Below, piece by piece: positions 1-10,150 of a stretch of 64,000 nucleotides of DNA. A program made the position numbers and the translations under genes. This DNA is from Mortierella alpina (taxonomy: Eukaryota; Mortierellomycota; Mortierellomycetes; Mortierellales; Mortierellaceae): contig JANATF010000005.1 in the NCBI GenBank assembly GCA_029449245.1, positions 2,232,001 to 2,296,000 of the forward strand, written 5' to 3'. Each line of letters opens with the position of its first letter. Within the stretch, counting starts at the first letter, position 1. The notes below the pieces were generated by a model. It saw nothing but the letters and a program-made list of their open reading frames with translations, made no database searches and was not told the origin of the DNA.

Positions 1-1211
1 AAGTTGAAAACCCGTTCGCAGGACTCTACCTTCTTGCTCGAATTCAGTCCCATGCTCGGGTAGACACGAGTGCTCGGCCACTGCCCAAAGGTGTCGGGCA
101 CTATCTCGCGTTTTGTCCCGACTATCTGCTTCGTGGCCCTGATCTGCGCAAACTTGGACTTGCCGACTTTTTTGTATCCTCTTCAAAGAAGAAAGACATT
201 GAAGAAGCAGTCCTGTCCGTCGCAGGATGTCCGCCCCCGCACACTACCCAAGCTATCCGCATGGCGCTGAACGCTGAAGTCGTGTATCCTGGCCCAGCCA
301 AGATTGATGTGTGGCGGTCAGAAATTCAAGAATGCTTTGGAGTAGGTGGTTTGTCTCTACAGTTTTTGATGATGAAGCTCGGTTCTATCGCACTTTACTC
401 ATGAAGCTATTGAATTATAGGACGCTCGATCTGTTGATGAGATTGTCATCAACCTGGAAAAATACGATAATAACTGGTCAAAATCAATCCGGGCATACAT
501 CTCTTCGCTGGATCCTCTTTTTGCCAAGGTAAATGAGCTATCCTTCTGGTTGGCAGGTCCGCCAATGAAGTGGTGCGGAGGAAATACACTTTTACTCATG
601 TTAATCGTCGATCACACTCACTCTAGCTGCTGTTCAGAGCTATCACCGTGGCTACCGAATTGTGCACTTTCAAAGACTGCATACGCCTTGAGCACAACCT
701 CGCCCAAAATTACAGGGAATATCTCGCGTCTTCAGAGGGAACTGAAAAGACTATGGATATGGCCGACGTGGACAATTTTTTCAACCTTTCAAAGGTAAAA
801 GACTCGGAACTATTCGACTTTCCATTCAAGCAGTGGTTGAAGGACAATGGCGCGGAAGAGGACATCAGTGAAATTGCCAAAATGGACACCACCGCTGAAG
901 CACAAGATCCTGCAAAGGCTTGCCCTTATCTCGCCAACAAATCGCCCGTCAGCAATGAGTCCACGCTACCCTCTGATCATCCCAATATCCCTGGAGTGGA
1001 CTTTTCGGATCCCGAGGCGATGAATGCGTGCCCATTTCTGTCGGCAAAGTCAGCCCAGAAGGAAACATCAACACCTTCTGAAACCGTTCCTGCAGACCAT
1101 CCAAGGATTCCTGGTATTGACTTCACCAACCCAGACGCAGCGAAGGCGTGCCCGTTTTTATCCTCGAGAAAAGTGGTCGAGTCCGTGGACAATGGAAGGA
1201 ACGCCTTGTAG
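1..1211 (+). CDS. 3-hydroxyisobutyryl-CoA hydrolase-like protein (enoyl-CoA hydratase fold), 3' part, with Cys-Pro repeat tail
   Basis: Partial gene: the frame is open from base 3 and the start lies outside the window. Proposed exons are to 341, 421-528 and 627-1211, all joined in phase 0. The first exon matches the second half of the crotonase fold (KGVGHYLAF...RGPDLRKLGLADFFV). The next two match the C-terminal HIBYL-CoA hydrolase region (SVDEIVINLEKYDNNW, then CTFKDCIRLEHNLAQNY). Family members hydrolyse 3-hydroxyisobutyryl-CoA in mitochondrial valine breakdown, and a yeast member is a mitoribosomal protein. The usual extreme C-terminus of the hydrolase is not seen. Instead there is an acidic tail with three repeats of the form D/N-P-x-A-x-A-C-P-F/Y-L, the last two preceded by HPxIPGxDF. 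CP-F motifs resemble heme-regulatory motifs. Whether the active site is intact cannot be judged from this part. Confidence 0.75.
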
Positions 1212-1426
1212 CGAACGTACTGGACCTACTAGGCTCTTGGGAGTCTGCCTTAATCTTTGGCAATATTTGAAGCATATTGTAGACCTGTTTAATGGTCATT
1301 TGAACAAAGAAACAAACTGTATTGACACCAATCAATGAGGCGTTATCTGCTTCTAGAGTTGAAATCTCACGACAATTGTCGTTTGTCCTAAAGTCACACG
1401 GCTCAGATCAGATACCATGGTCTCCC

Positions 1427-1855
1427 TCAACAGCCCCAATCGAAGCAGCAGACGTCAAAGTCGCAGCAGCAGTCGTTATGACCGCTACAGCAATGGTTGT
1501 CCCAATCGCAATCACAATCACAATCACAATCGCAGCAGCAGTGGTTGCTGCTGTGGCTTCTCTTGAAGATCGAAGGGACTGGATACGGGTAGTAGTTCGA
1601 GACGGGCACAGGTACTGAATATGGCACCGAATAAGGAACGGGAATAGTGGGCGCTATGTTGACCTCGGGTGCTATATCTGTGTTGGTGATCACATTCGAC
1701 TGGGTCATCGCATAAGAGTAGGGGGAGGCAGTCGTGCCACATGCTGGGTTGGTGTCAGTGCCGGACTCAATCAGACCCCCCGCGAAAGGTGACGCCAAAG
1801 CGAAGTGCCAGAGGGCAGCTACAATGCAAAGGAAGAGAGAGTGCTTGGAGAACAT
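1427..1855 (-). CDS. Small secreted protein with Cys/Asp-rich C-terminal peptide after a KR site
   Basis: Single-exon gene for 142 residues with no recognised family. Residues 1-22 form a clear signal peptide (MFSKHSLFLCIVAALWHFALA). The middle is low complexity with repeated PYSVPYSVPVPV. After a dibasic KR near residue 99 come 43 residues holding 15 Cys, 10 Asp and 4 His, including CCCDCDCDCDCDWDNHCC. A Kex2-type protease would be expected to cut after KR and release this peptide. The CD block is encoded by near-perfect 6-bp repeats. A TATA-like TTATAAAG lies about 75 bases upstream of the ATG, which supports this start and strand. A metal-binding role is inference from composition only. 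Confidence 0.6.
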   Translation of the reverse strand: MFSKHSLFLCIVAALWHFALASPFAGGLIESGTDTNPACGTTASPYSYAMTQSNVITNTDIAPEVNIAPTIPVPYSVPYSVPVPVSNYYPYPVPSIFKRSHSSNHCCCDCDCDCDCDWDNHCCSGHNDCCCDFDVCCFDWGC

Positions 1856-2197
1856 TGAGGTGTATTTGGTGTGAGTGAGGGACGGATGCCGAGGAGTATC
1901 GAGTGAGTGAGGTCGAGGGCAGCTGTCCTTTATAAGGTTGATATTCCAGTAGGTCGCCTCTTAGAAGACGCACTTTATCATCCATTCCTGGGCCAACTTC
2001 GCTATATCATGGACAATTTTGTGTCAATCAGCTACCCTAGTCCCATTGCCGCCGTCTGAGGCGAGAAGCGTTACATCTTGATTAACGCAAGCCAAGGTAA
2101 TCTATCCCTGTCATATCCATGCCGTATCCAGCAGATGTCCTCGATCACCCTCCGTCCGAGATCGCAAGCAATGCATAGTCGGTCCTTTATTTCTCCA
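1856..2197. other. Intergenic, promoter of the secreted protein and 3' flank of the next gene
   Basis: Apart from the TATA-like box and the pyrimidine-rich leader on the minus strand, nothing recognisable is seen. Confidence 0.5.
1929..1936 (-). promoter_or_regulatory. TATA-like box of the Cys/Asp-rich secreted protein gene
   Basis: TTATAAAG on the minus strand, about 75 bases before the ATG at 1855, followed by a C/T-rich leader as expected of a fungal core promoter. Confidence 0.45.
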
Positions 2198-3210
2198 TCA
2201 ATCGTCATCCGGATCAGCCTTCGCCTGATTCTTCTTTTTCTTCTTGGCCATCTTATGCGCCCTCTCGTCCATGTATGTCGAAAAGAAATCCGTCGGTCTC
2301 TTTCTTATAGACCCACCGGCTGGAGGTGTGGAGGGTAATGCGGCGGATGACTGAGATTCGGAGGACGCTGCCTTTAATGCTGCAGGGTGCACAGCAGCCT
2401 TGTACTTTGTCCCTTGCTGCTTCTGCTCCCCTTTCGGCGACTGTCCTATTGATGTTTCTGTTGATATCCTTGACTTTGGACTCTGCTGCCCTTGAGGGTG
2501 CCTCTGGATGGTGACCTCTACCTTCTTGTTCAACACTCCGGCAATGTTTCGCGTGCGACTGTCCTCATCGTCCTCCGCCTGTTCCTGGAGCTCCTTGCGT
2601 CTCGCTGCCATCATCATCTTGTGCTCCTGGTATTTGTCTGGGAGCGCCTTCTTTTCAGCCAGCTCGGCTCGTTGCGCCTCTGCTGCTACGACTCCTCCTG
2701 TAAGTTGACGCTTCAATTTCGACTCAAACGCGTTCATCGGTACATGGCGCATCTGGTCCTTGTGGGAGATGAACTTCGCTCCTAGCCCCAGCCTATTTGA
2801 AGACGAAGCACGCATTTGCGCAAGTACAGGAGATAAGTACATGAAGCGCCTGCACATTGACCTCCACAGCGTCGTCCCGCGGACCCTGCTATGCACCGTG
2901 GGTATATCAGTTTGGTTAGTTTGCAAACGCCTTACCCAGGCTGTCGGGGTTGGATGACTGCAGAAGAGGCGACAAATCCTCCTGAAAAACTGTTACTGGA
3001 GGCTGCACTATCCTGTTCATCGTCTGAAAAAGCATCGGCGTTAAGCCAGGAGGCGACCTTTGACCGTGCGAGTGAGACGGAGACATCGAGCTGGGTCTGC
3101 AATGCACCCAGTGCCTCAAATTGCTCCTTGCGTTGCTTTTTCGTGAGATGCCCGCCCACAGGGCCACTGTTTGCGGGGGTTGCCGTTGCTGCTGCTGATC
3201 CGTCCGACAT
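2198..3210 (-). CDS. DUF3245-like basic nuclear protein
   Basis: Two exons, 3210-2936 and 2792-2198, joined across a 143-nt GT-AG intron, give 289 residues. The start was set at MSDGSAAAT because sequence upstream of it looks like leader. The N-terminal segment (LTKKQRKEQFEALGALQTQL then ARSKVASWLNADAFSDDE) and the motif PGLGLGAKF, rebuilt exactly across the splice, fit my memory of the DUF3245 family. A helical charged middle (AEAQRAELAEKKALPDKYQ) and a C-terminal KKKKKNQAK stretch suggest a nuclear or nucleolar protein. No enzymatic domain is visible. The family assignment is from memory and moderately sure; the biochemical function is unknown. Confidence 0.65.
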
Positions 3211-4574
3211 GGATTCCGAGGTGTAGAGGTGAGAATGAACGGCGAGACATGCACAACTCAAGCTGTTTTGAATTTTTTTCCCTACTGACTGCTCTTTTTT
3301 TTCGCCCTCAAATTTGACAATTTTCACCTTCGCTTCGCCCACTCTCATAGCACTTCCACGCTGTGAGGTCAAGGTCAGGCACCTTAGGCTGTACCTGCTA
3401 CTTCGTTGAGAATACGGTGTTGCCAAGGCAAGCGTCAGAACTTCATGGATGTCTATTGAGCTCTAGTACTCTCACCTTAAACACTCACTGAAATGTTCTA
3501 CTCTTCGACTCTTTCGACCAGTGGAACTGGACTTCCAGGTCAAGTACAGTACGCAACCTGCAACGGTTATGACCATGTGTGCGAATCTGAATCGAGCGAC
3601 AGGCATGGTCTATCATTCTCTGTTATCCACGAAGCATACCAAAATCACCTTTGGAGAATCGAAAACTGCACAACGTATCAACATTTTCTGAGTCTTCTTT
3701 TTTCCTCATTTTCCCATACAACTGTCTGTTTGCGGATAAAGTGTCGGTAACAACCAACTCTAAATTCCGCAATCGCGCTGCACCTCAACCCATCCGACAT
3801 CTGCAGAGCCCTATTCAGCGACGGTGTTCAACTGCTGCTGTCATCTCTCCTGTGCTCTCGAGCATGCTCTCAACCCATTTCTCGCGTCTAATGTCTTTCT
3901 AATACATAGCCTGTACCTGGGACATGTGTGGTACAGAAGAGTAAAGTCCAAGTCTAAGCTGGCTTTACTGTATTTGATTAGCAAAAGTAAAGAACGAGCC
4001 CGGTACTTTCCTTCGATAGATCGTGTGCTCTCCTGTTTTATTTGTTGTGGGTCAAGAGCATCGTCGAGTCTCGGTAAGTTCAGAGTCGCGCTAGACTGGC
4101 GGTCTCCTTGGTTACAGCGTCTGAACCAGCATGACCTTGACAAATGAATGCGAAACAAAGTTTGCACCGGAGCAAACATTGCACTGAACTTTCCAACATG
4201 GCCGCAGACAGGTACTATAGGTACTCTAACGGCATACAAAAGCCAGGGAGCCAAGGAGCCATGCGGCCTTTCTATTCGGCAGTTGTTCATGGTTTCACAG
4301 CGGGGTCTTTTTCCTTCAACGCAGCAGTCTACTGTGGCATGAAATTTCACGATTTGAGAGCCCTAGTTGAATGGGGTTGGTTTGATAGTCTTCGAGCCTT
4401 GTGCACTGGGGCAAATGTTTGGATCCTTTCTCGACATTCCGCCGAAGGTCTATTTTCGTTTTTCAAGCTTGAGATTCATGTGGTGCATCCTCAGAAATGG
4501 GATCTCATCAGAATGAAGCCGTGGATAAGCGACTGGCCAATTCCCGCAGGCCATTCCATCGAGTACCGAGGGTA
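3211..4574. other. Intergenic region without a recognisable gene
   Basis: Frames here are short and show no family signature or codon bias like the neighbours. A 191-residue frame from 4144 runs through the promoter and leader of the next gene and is judged spurious. Confidence 0.55.
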
Positions 4575-4582
4575 CTATAAAA
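4575..4582 (+). promoter_or_regulatory. TATA box of the GPI-protein gene
   Basis: TATAAAAG about 140 bases before the ATG at 4716, with a C-rich leader (CCCACCTACAT-like and CTCCCTCAACACC) between them. Confidence 0.55.
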
Positions 4583-4715
4583 GGTGGGCCAGTTCGTGTC
4601 CGAAGGAAACCCTTTTGAACAACTTTTCACATCCGTTTCCCACCCACATACATCGTCTGTTTATCACTCCCCTACCCGACTACCCTCTCTCCTCCCTCAA
4701 CACCATATCATCAAC

Positions 4716-5282
4716 ATGAAGTTCATCGCTATCGCCGCCGCTGTCGCTATCTCTGCCGTCGCTGCCCAGGACGAGGGTCGCCTCTTTTACTCCGAGCCCA
4801 TTGGTGCCACCGTCTGGACTGCCGGCAAGAACCAGACCGTCTCGTGGACCAACGTTTGCAATAAGATGAACACTGGCAAGCTCGACATTGTCCTGTATCT
4901 CGGTACAGCTACCAGCGGCACTGAGCAGGTCCGCGTCCCCAACATGGACGCTATCGGAACCTTGGACTGCCTCAACTCCAAGAGCGCTATTGTCAACCTG
5001 CCCGCCAACTTGACCAGCTCGGACAAGTACTCGATCCACGTCGACACCGAGCCTCTGCAGTCGTACTCTGCACGCTTCACCATCAAGGGCATTGACCCCG
5101 TGACCTCCGCTAACCCTGCTACCGCCACTTCTGCCGGTGTCCCCTCCGCTGGTGCCAGTCAGAGTACCGCCGTCACTCCTCAGGCCACCACCGGCAACCA
5201 GGGCAACGCTGCTGGATCGCTCAAAACTCTTGGCTCTGCTGCTGCTCTCCTCGCCGCTGCCGTTGGATCCATGCTCCTATAA
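4716..5282 (+). CDS. GPI-anchored Ser/Thr-rich cell-surface protein (Kre9/Knh1-type N-terminal domain)
   Basis: Single exon, 188 residues. The ATG at 4716 was chosen over an upstream in-frame ATG because it follows a TATA box and starts a clean signal peptide (MKFIAIAAAVAISAVAAQ). Residues about 25-125 match the Ser-Thr-rich GPI-anchored family fold: EPIGATVWTAGKNQTVSW near the start, then a beta-rich stretch ending YSIHVDTEPLQSYSARFTI. A Ser/Thr/Ala-rich linker follows, and a hydrophobic C-terminal tail (LGSAAALLAAAVGSMLL) is typical of a GPI-anchor addition signal. Two Cys in the folded domain could pair. Likely located at the plasma membrane or cell wall. Codon use is strongly biased to C/G-ending codons, suggesting high expression. 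Confidence 0.85.
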   Translation: MKFIAIAAAVAISAVAAQDEGRLFYSEPIGATVWTAGKNQTVSWTNVCNKMNTGKLDIVLYLGTATSGTEQVRVPNMDAIGTLDCLNSKSAIVNLPANLTSSDKYSIHVDTEPLQSYSARFTIKGIDPVTSANPATATSAGVPSAGASQSTAVTPQATTGNQGNAAGSLKTLGSAAALLAAAVGSMLL

Positions 5283-6961
5283 GATGGGTCTGTCAACTCG
5301 CCCACTTGTATACCAATAGCTCAACTTTCCGCCTTTCTCTTGAAGAAAAACCTCACTCTGCATCCTTAATAATAAACAGACTTGTTAACGACCAGTACAT
5401 CACCCACTCTGTGTGTAGGCCGATCAAGGTGATCTTGAGACGAATGTCGTCTGAGACAAATCTTGCACAGCACTCTTAAAGCCTGCGCCGCTGAGCTGTA
5501 AGAAATTGCACACCACGCTTTTCGCCGCCGACGTGAGGACACTGTGCTGTTGCTTCAAGGAATCTACAGCATCGTAGCACTAACAGATGAGCCTTCAAAG
5601 CAACAACTGGAAAACAGGCACTGCATTGGATGTGTGCAAGAAGCCCTGTAGCAGTACACAGTAAAATATCGCAGAAAATGTTTCATGATAATCGTCTATG
5701 AGTTCTCTCTGGTCGCTTCGAATGCTACTTGACCTGCTGGTCACAGCACACGATGGCCATGAGGAGCCATGGGCTCGGTTATAGAGATAGAGTGTCCTTC
5801 TGTGTCCCTTGTCCAAGGTGCGATCAAGCCGTCCAACAAATGTTTTGCCGCATTGGCCACTAGAATTCCTTGGTCCTTCACCCATTTTCATCACTTCTGC
5901 CATCCAGACACACAAGGTCACCATGGCACTCTTGTCCCTTATACGACATCTAGTCCCACCAATGGACCGAGTTGATTTCAATGACGCTCTATGGTCTTGG
6001 ACCATCGAATCATGATGTGCCTCAGATAATGATGTGGCATCCATGATCGGGTCGACAGCTCTTTCTTCTAAGAAATAGGTTGGATCTGACCGCTGGGATG
6101 ATGAAGAACAATATGAAGCAATGGGCTGAGGAGGGAGGCAGAGCAAAAAAAAGTAGAGGTACAATAACCCGCTGAGTGCAGAAAAGTAGCGTAGAGATGC
6201 ATCGCCGTATAAGCCGACAGCGTTTTGTCTCGATGCGCGTTCAGCGCAGTAAGAATGAACAGTGTGATATCTGTTCATCAACTGCTGCTGTTGTTGTCGC
6301 TGTATTCAAGTACACTCAAAGGCCGTGAAACCGAAGATGATCTGTGCGTCTTTTGCAACGGAGGATAGGGCACTGGCTGGATCAACTGCGAGTGTCAGTG
6401 TGACAGAGGGATGTGGACGGGCCGCCTTGTCTAGGCATTTATCCCTTCTCAGCCCAAGACCTGGAGGAGGCCCTGCCCATTATTTTTTTGGGCTCAAGAG
6501 GGCGGTGCTTTAGAATCTACTGTGCCCCTTTCAGCTTGCAGAGATATAATTAGGGCGGCGGATGGCTAACAAGTTTGATCGATGGGGCACACGAGGATGA
6601 AGGGTAGCGCGGTATCATACTCTGCAGCTTTGGCCTGAAGTGCCAACTCCCAGCGCCATGGAACACGACACCTCAATGAGGGCTGCGGCTGTCGATAACA
6701 TCCTAGCTTGGAACAGACCTCGCGCTCGAGGTCATTGCGCCTTGCACTGGTTGACGAGTAGCCGAGTGACCTTGTTCGGCGATAAACATTCAAGAACAAG
6801 TTCAACCTCAAGTGCTTGGAGCATCGGGGATCCTCAAACATCCAACCTTGTGAGTTGCTATAAACAGTAAAACAGATAAACAATGGTGGGCACTGCCTGC
6901 CAGGTACGCCCATCTACACACAGCCATGCGATGCATCCTCGGTAAGAAACGTGCCATCTTG
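5283..6961. other. Long intergenic region
   Basis: A 228-residue minus-strand frame (6281-5595) is the longest here, but it lacks any domain, signal or promoter-like context and has Arg/Ser/Cys-rich random composition, so it is not called. Nothing else is recognisable. Confidence 0.5.
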
Positions 6962-6968
6962 TATAAAA
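6962..6968 (+). promoter_or_regulatory. TATA box of the M13 peptidase gene
   Basis: TATAAAA about 190 bases before the ATG at 7159. The leader between them is strongly C/T-rich (7010-7070). Confidence 0.5.
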
Positions 6969-7158
6969 GCCCGTGGTAAAACCAGTAATACCATCTCTGT
7001 CTACCGCTTCCTCTTCCACCCCCACCCCCCTCCCCCTCACTCGCTCTCGGTCTTTCTCTCCTGCCAGAATATTTGATTTGTCCATACCATCGTGCCGCAC
7101 ATCTTTTCATTTTTCCCCACTGGGTTCAGTGCTTTTCATCGTATTGATATACCCCACC

Positions 7159-9780
7159 ATGGCAAAGCTGTACATATTGCTCGCCATTGGTGCATCTCTT
7201 CAACTGGCTGTTCAAGGAGCTCCAGTTTTGGTACGGCAATTCGTGCATCTACTCAACTCGCCATTTTTATCATTGCAGTCTTTATTCACACTCTTCTACA
7301 TATCCACCGTCCTATTTCACCTTAGAGTGTCTGTAATACACCTCAGTGTTCACTCTCTGCAGCTGACATCTTGAAGGACATACGCCCATCAGTCGATCCA
7401 TGTGTCGACTTCAGCCAATACTCCTGTAAGACCATGACTATGGCTCTCTCCTATCCACCCTTCCAGCGCGTCTAGCTTTTCGTTTGTACTTACTGACGCA
7501 ACCTTTTGCTATTAGGCGGCGGTTTTTATGAACGTGAGCAAATTCCAGCAGACAGCAACTCAATCAATTACTTTTCAATGTTGGAAAATCACAATGCTGT
7601 AAGATGAAGCACGCTTTTTCTTTTTTTTTTGACACGCGCGTTCGAGCCCTCGACTCAACCAAATCATTCCTCATTCTCCTTCCTCAGGATGTCGTTCGCT
7701 CAGTAGTCACGCCTACCGACCCCAAAGCTCCTGTTGCACCTCAGGACGATCCTGCCTCACAGCGAAACATCAAAAAACTTCAGGATCTTTACAGTTCGTG
7801 CATGAACGAAGAACAGCTGGTCAAGATTGGGCGGCAACCGTTAGAAGTCGAGATCAGGAAGATCGTTGAGCTCTACCCAGTCTATGAGAGCAATCTCCAT
7901 CTTGTCCGGCGACAGCTCCCCGATGGGGACCGCAGGGCGCTCTCTTCGCTCCTCGCTTACAACATGAAGAATGGATTCTCCAATTTCTTTGTTTTTGACG
8001 TTCGCTCAGGAATCGAGGATCCTTCTGTGAACATCATGACCCTATCCGAGTCTGGGTTGGGACTGGCACGAACAGACTATGCCAGGGACGAGATTGTCAA
8101 AAGATATGAGGAGATCATTGGCGAGATGTTTTACAACATTCAAGGATCAGTAGGACCCTCTCCTAGCACCAACTCGACGCAAGCTGTACCTGAAGTATGG
8201 GCCTTGATTGCAAAGGAGGTGGTCGACTTTGAGACGGCTCTGGCCCTGATCGCGACCGAGGCAGAAAGCTTGAGTGACCCTCTCAGGACCACTTACATTC
8301 ATTCCGTCTCTGAGCTGGACCAATGGACCCCCTCTCTCGACTGGAAGTTGATTCTCGAGTCTGCATTCCCGCCTAACGTCCCGATCCCTTCAACTGTCAT
8401 GATTCTTGCGCCCGAATACTTTCGCAAACTGGACACACTCTTGCAACAGACCAAACCAAAGACGATCCAGAACTACTTTGCTTGGAATGTCATGCGCTTC
8501 CTCGGCAACTATATCTCAGATCCGTATCAGAAGCCGTTGCAGAAGTACAGCAGCATGCTGACAGGAAGTTCTCTCGTTCTGGACCGCTGGAAAGTTTGCG
8601 TCGCCACCGTGAACGCCAATTTGGGTCAGATGGCTGGCCATTACTTTGTCAAGGCCGCCATCCCCACGGATACGGTCCCCAAGATGACCGAGATTGTTAA
8701 TAATGTGCGACAGGCCTATGCAACCGATTTCAGCGGTCAACACCAATGGCTGGATAGCACGACCTCCAAGAACGCTCTCGAAAAGCTGAATGCCGTCACG
8801 CAGAAGGTTGGGTACTCTACAGAAGCGCCCAATGTTGCCGCGACGGCCTCCGTGGATGAGTACTACAGTGGTTTGGCAGTGGATGCATTGGATTATTTCG
8901 GTAATACGATTCGTAGCAGCGCATTCGTCACTCGACAAAAGTTTGAGCGGCTGGCAGGACCCATCGACAAGATCCAGATGGGCTCGATTCCTCAGATCGT
9001 CAACGCCGACTATCGTCCTTCCAGTAACGAGATTCGGTTCCCTGCTGGGATCTTGCAGCCGCCCTTTTTCCATGCTGAGCACCCCGAGTATCTGAATTAT
9101 GGTGGTATCGGATACATTGCTGGACACGAGCTGGGGCACGGCTTTGACAACAGAGGACGGCAGTTCGACGGCTCTGGCCGATTTCGAAATGTAAGGGGAG
9201 AGGAAGGAAAAAAAAGCAAAAACCAAAAAAAAAAAGCCTTGTATCATTGTGAATGACATTGCGAGCCCAGTCAGCAATGAGCTAACAACGTTTCTTTCTT
9301 TTTTTTTTCTCTTAATCTCAGTGGTGGACCAACTCTTCGCTTGCAGAATTCACGACCCGGTCGCAGTGCTTTGTGGATCAATATAGCAACTTCACGGTCA
9401 AAGGTCCCAATGGCAAGGACTACGCCGTGGATGGCCAGAAGACCTTGGGCGAGAACATTGCCGACAATGGTGGCCTTAAGAAATCCTACGAGATATGGTG
9501 GGCACGGTTTCAGGCGGATCCGACGGGCCAGACCTATAACAATCATCGTCTGCCTGGTCTGGACAATCACACGCCAGAGCAATTGTTTTTTATTCAGTTT
9601 GCGCGCCTGTGGTGTTCAAACGAACGCCCTCAGTTTACGGTCAGCCTGCTGGAAGGCCCACACGCACCTAAAAAATGGCGCATCAATGGCGTGGCTCAAA
9701 ATTCGCAGTACTTTGCAAAGGCGTTCCAGTGTAAACCGGGCACACCCATGAACCCGATCAAGAAATGCGAGGTGTGGTAG
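7159..9780 (+). CDS. Secreted M13 zinc metallopeptidase (neprilysin/endothelin-converting-enzyme family)
   Basis: Five exons (7159-7230, 7326-7425, 7516-7598, 7688-9190, 9322-9780) join in frame to 738 residues, normal for M13. Residues 1-20 are a signal peptide (MAKLYILLAIGASLQLAVQG). The mature start has the family pattern SVCNTPQC...PSVDPCVDFSQYSCGG. The catalytic motif is HELGH (His565, Glu566, His569) in GYIAGHELGHGFDNRG. The third zinc ligand is Glu630 in GENIADNGG. Upstream NADYRPSSNEIRFPAGIL is the substrate-binding strand, and the C-terminus KKCEVW carries the conserved Cys and Trp. Unlike mammalian neprilysin there is no membrane anchor, so the enzyme is probably secreted and degrades extracellular peptides. 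The intron after residue 586 sits just past the zinc motif. Confidence 0.93.
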
Positions 9781-10150
9781 AGAGGGTCGCGCCCGCAACC
9801 GTTATATTTATGCATACCCATCCATGTACAGACCTATATAGATCTACCAACATTGAAAATAAAAAAAAGAAAGCTGTCTTCCTAGCTGCCATTCTTGAGG
9901 TTGAAGTGCATAAGTCGCTGCTCAGAGCGCGTAGAGATTACTTGGAGTGTTTGAATTAGAACGAGGGGTACAAACGAGATCCAAGAGGATGGTGCGGCGT
10001 TTATTACCATTACGAGAGTACCAGATTAGGGGCGAGTTAGCGGGTGGGGGATATCAAAGAAGCATGAAAAAATCAGCCGAACATAAAAAAAGAGTCGATA
10101 AAATGTACAATTCTAAGCGTATCTGTCTCGTTTTTTTGTGTGCTTGTTGT
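9781..10150. other. Tail-to-tail intergenic region
   Basis: Contains A-rich stretches (for example AATAAAAAAAAGAAA near 9858) that could serve as polyadenylation signals for the peptidase gene. No gene is seen. Confidence 0.5.

Noticed and set aside
4144-4719. 191-residue plus-strand frame
   Set aside because: It runs through the TATA box and leader of the GPI-protein gene and has no family signature.
5595-6281. 228-residue minus-strand open frame in a gene-poor stretch
   Set aside because: No domain, signal peptide or biased codon use; composition is that of random sequence, and no promoter-like context was found.
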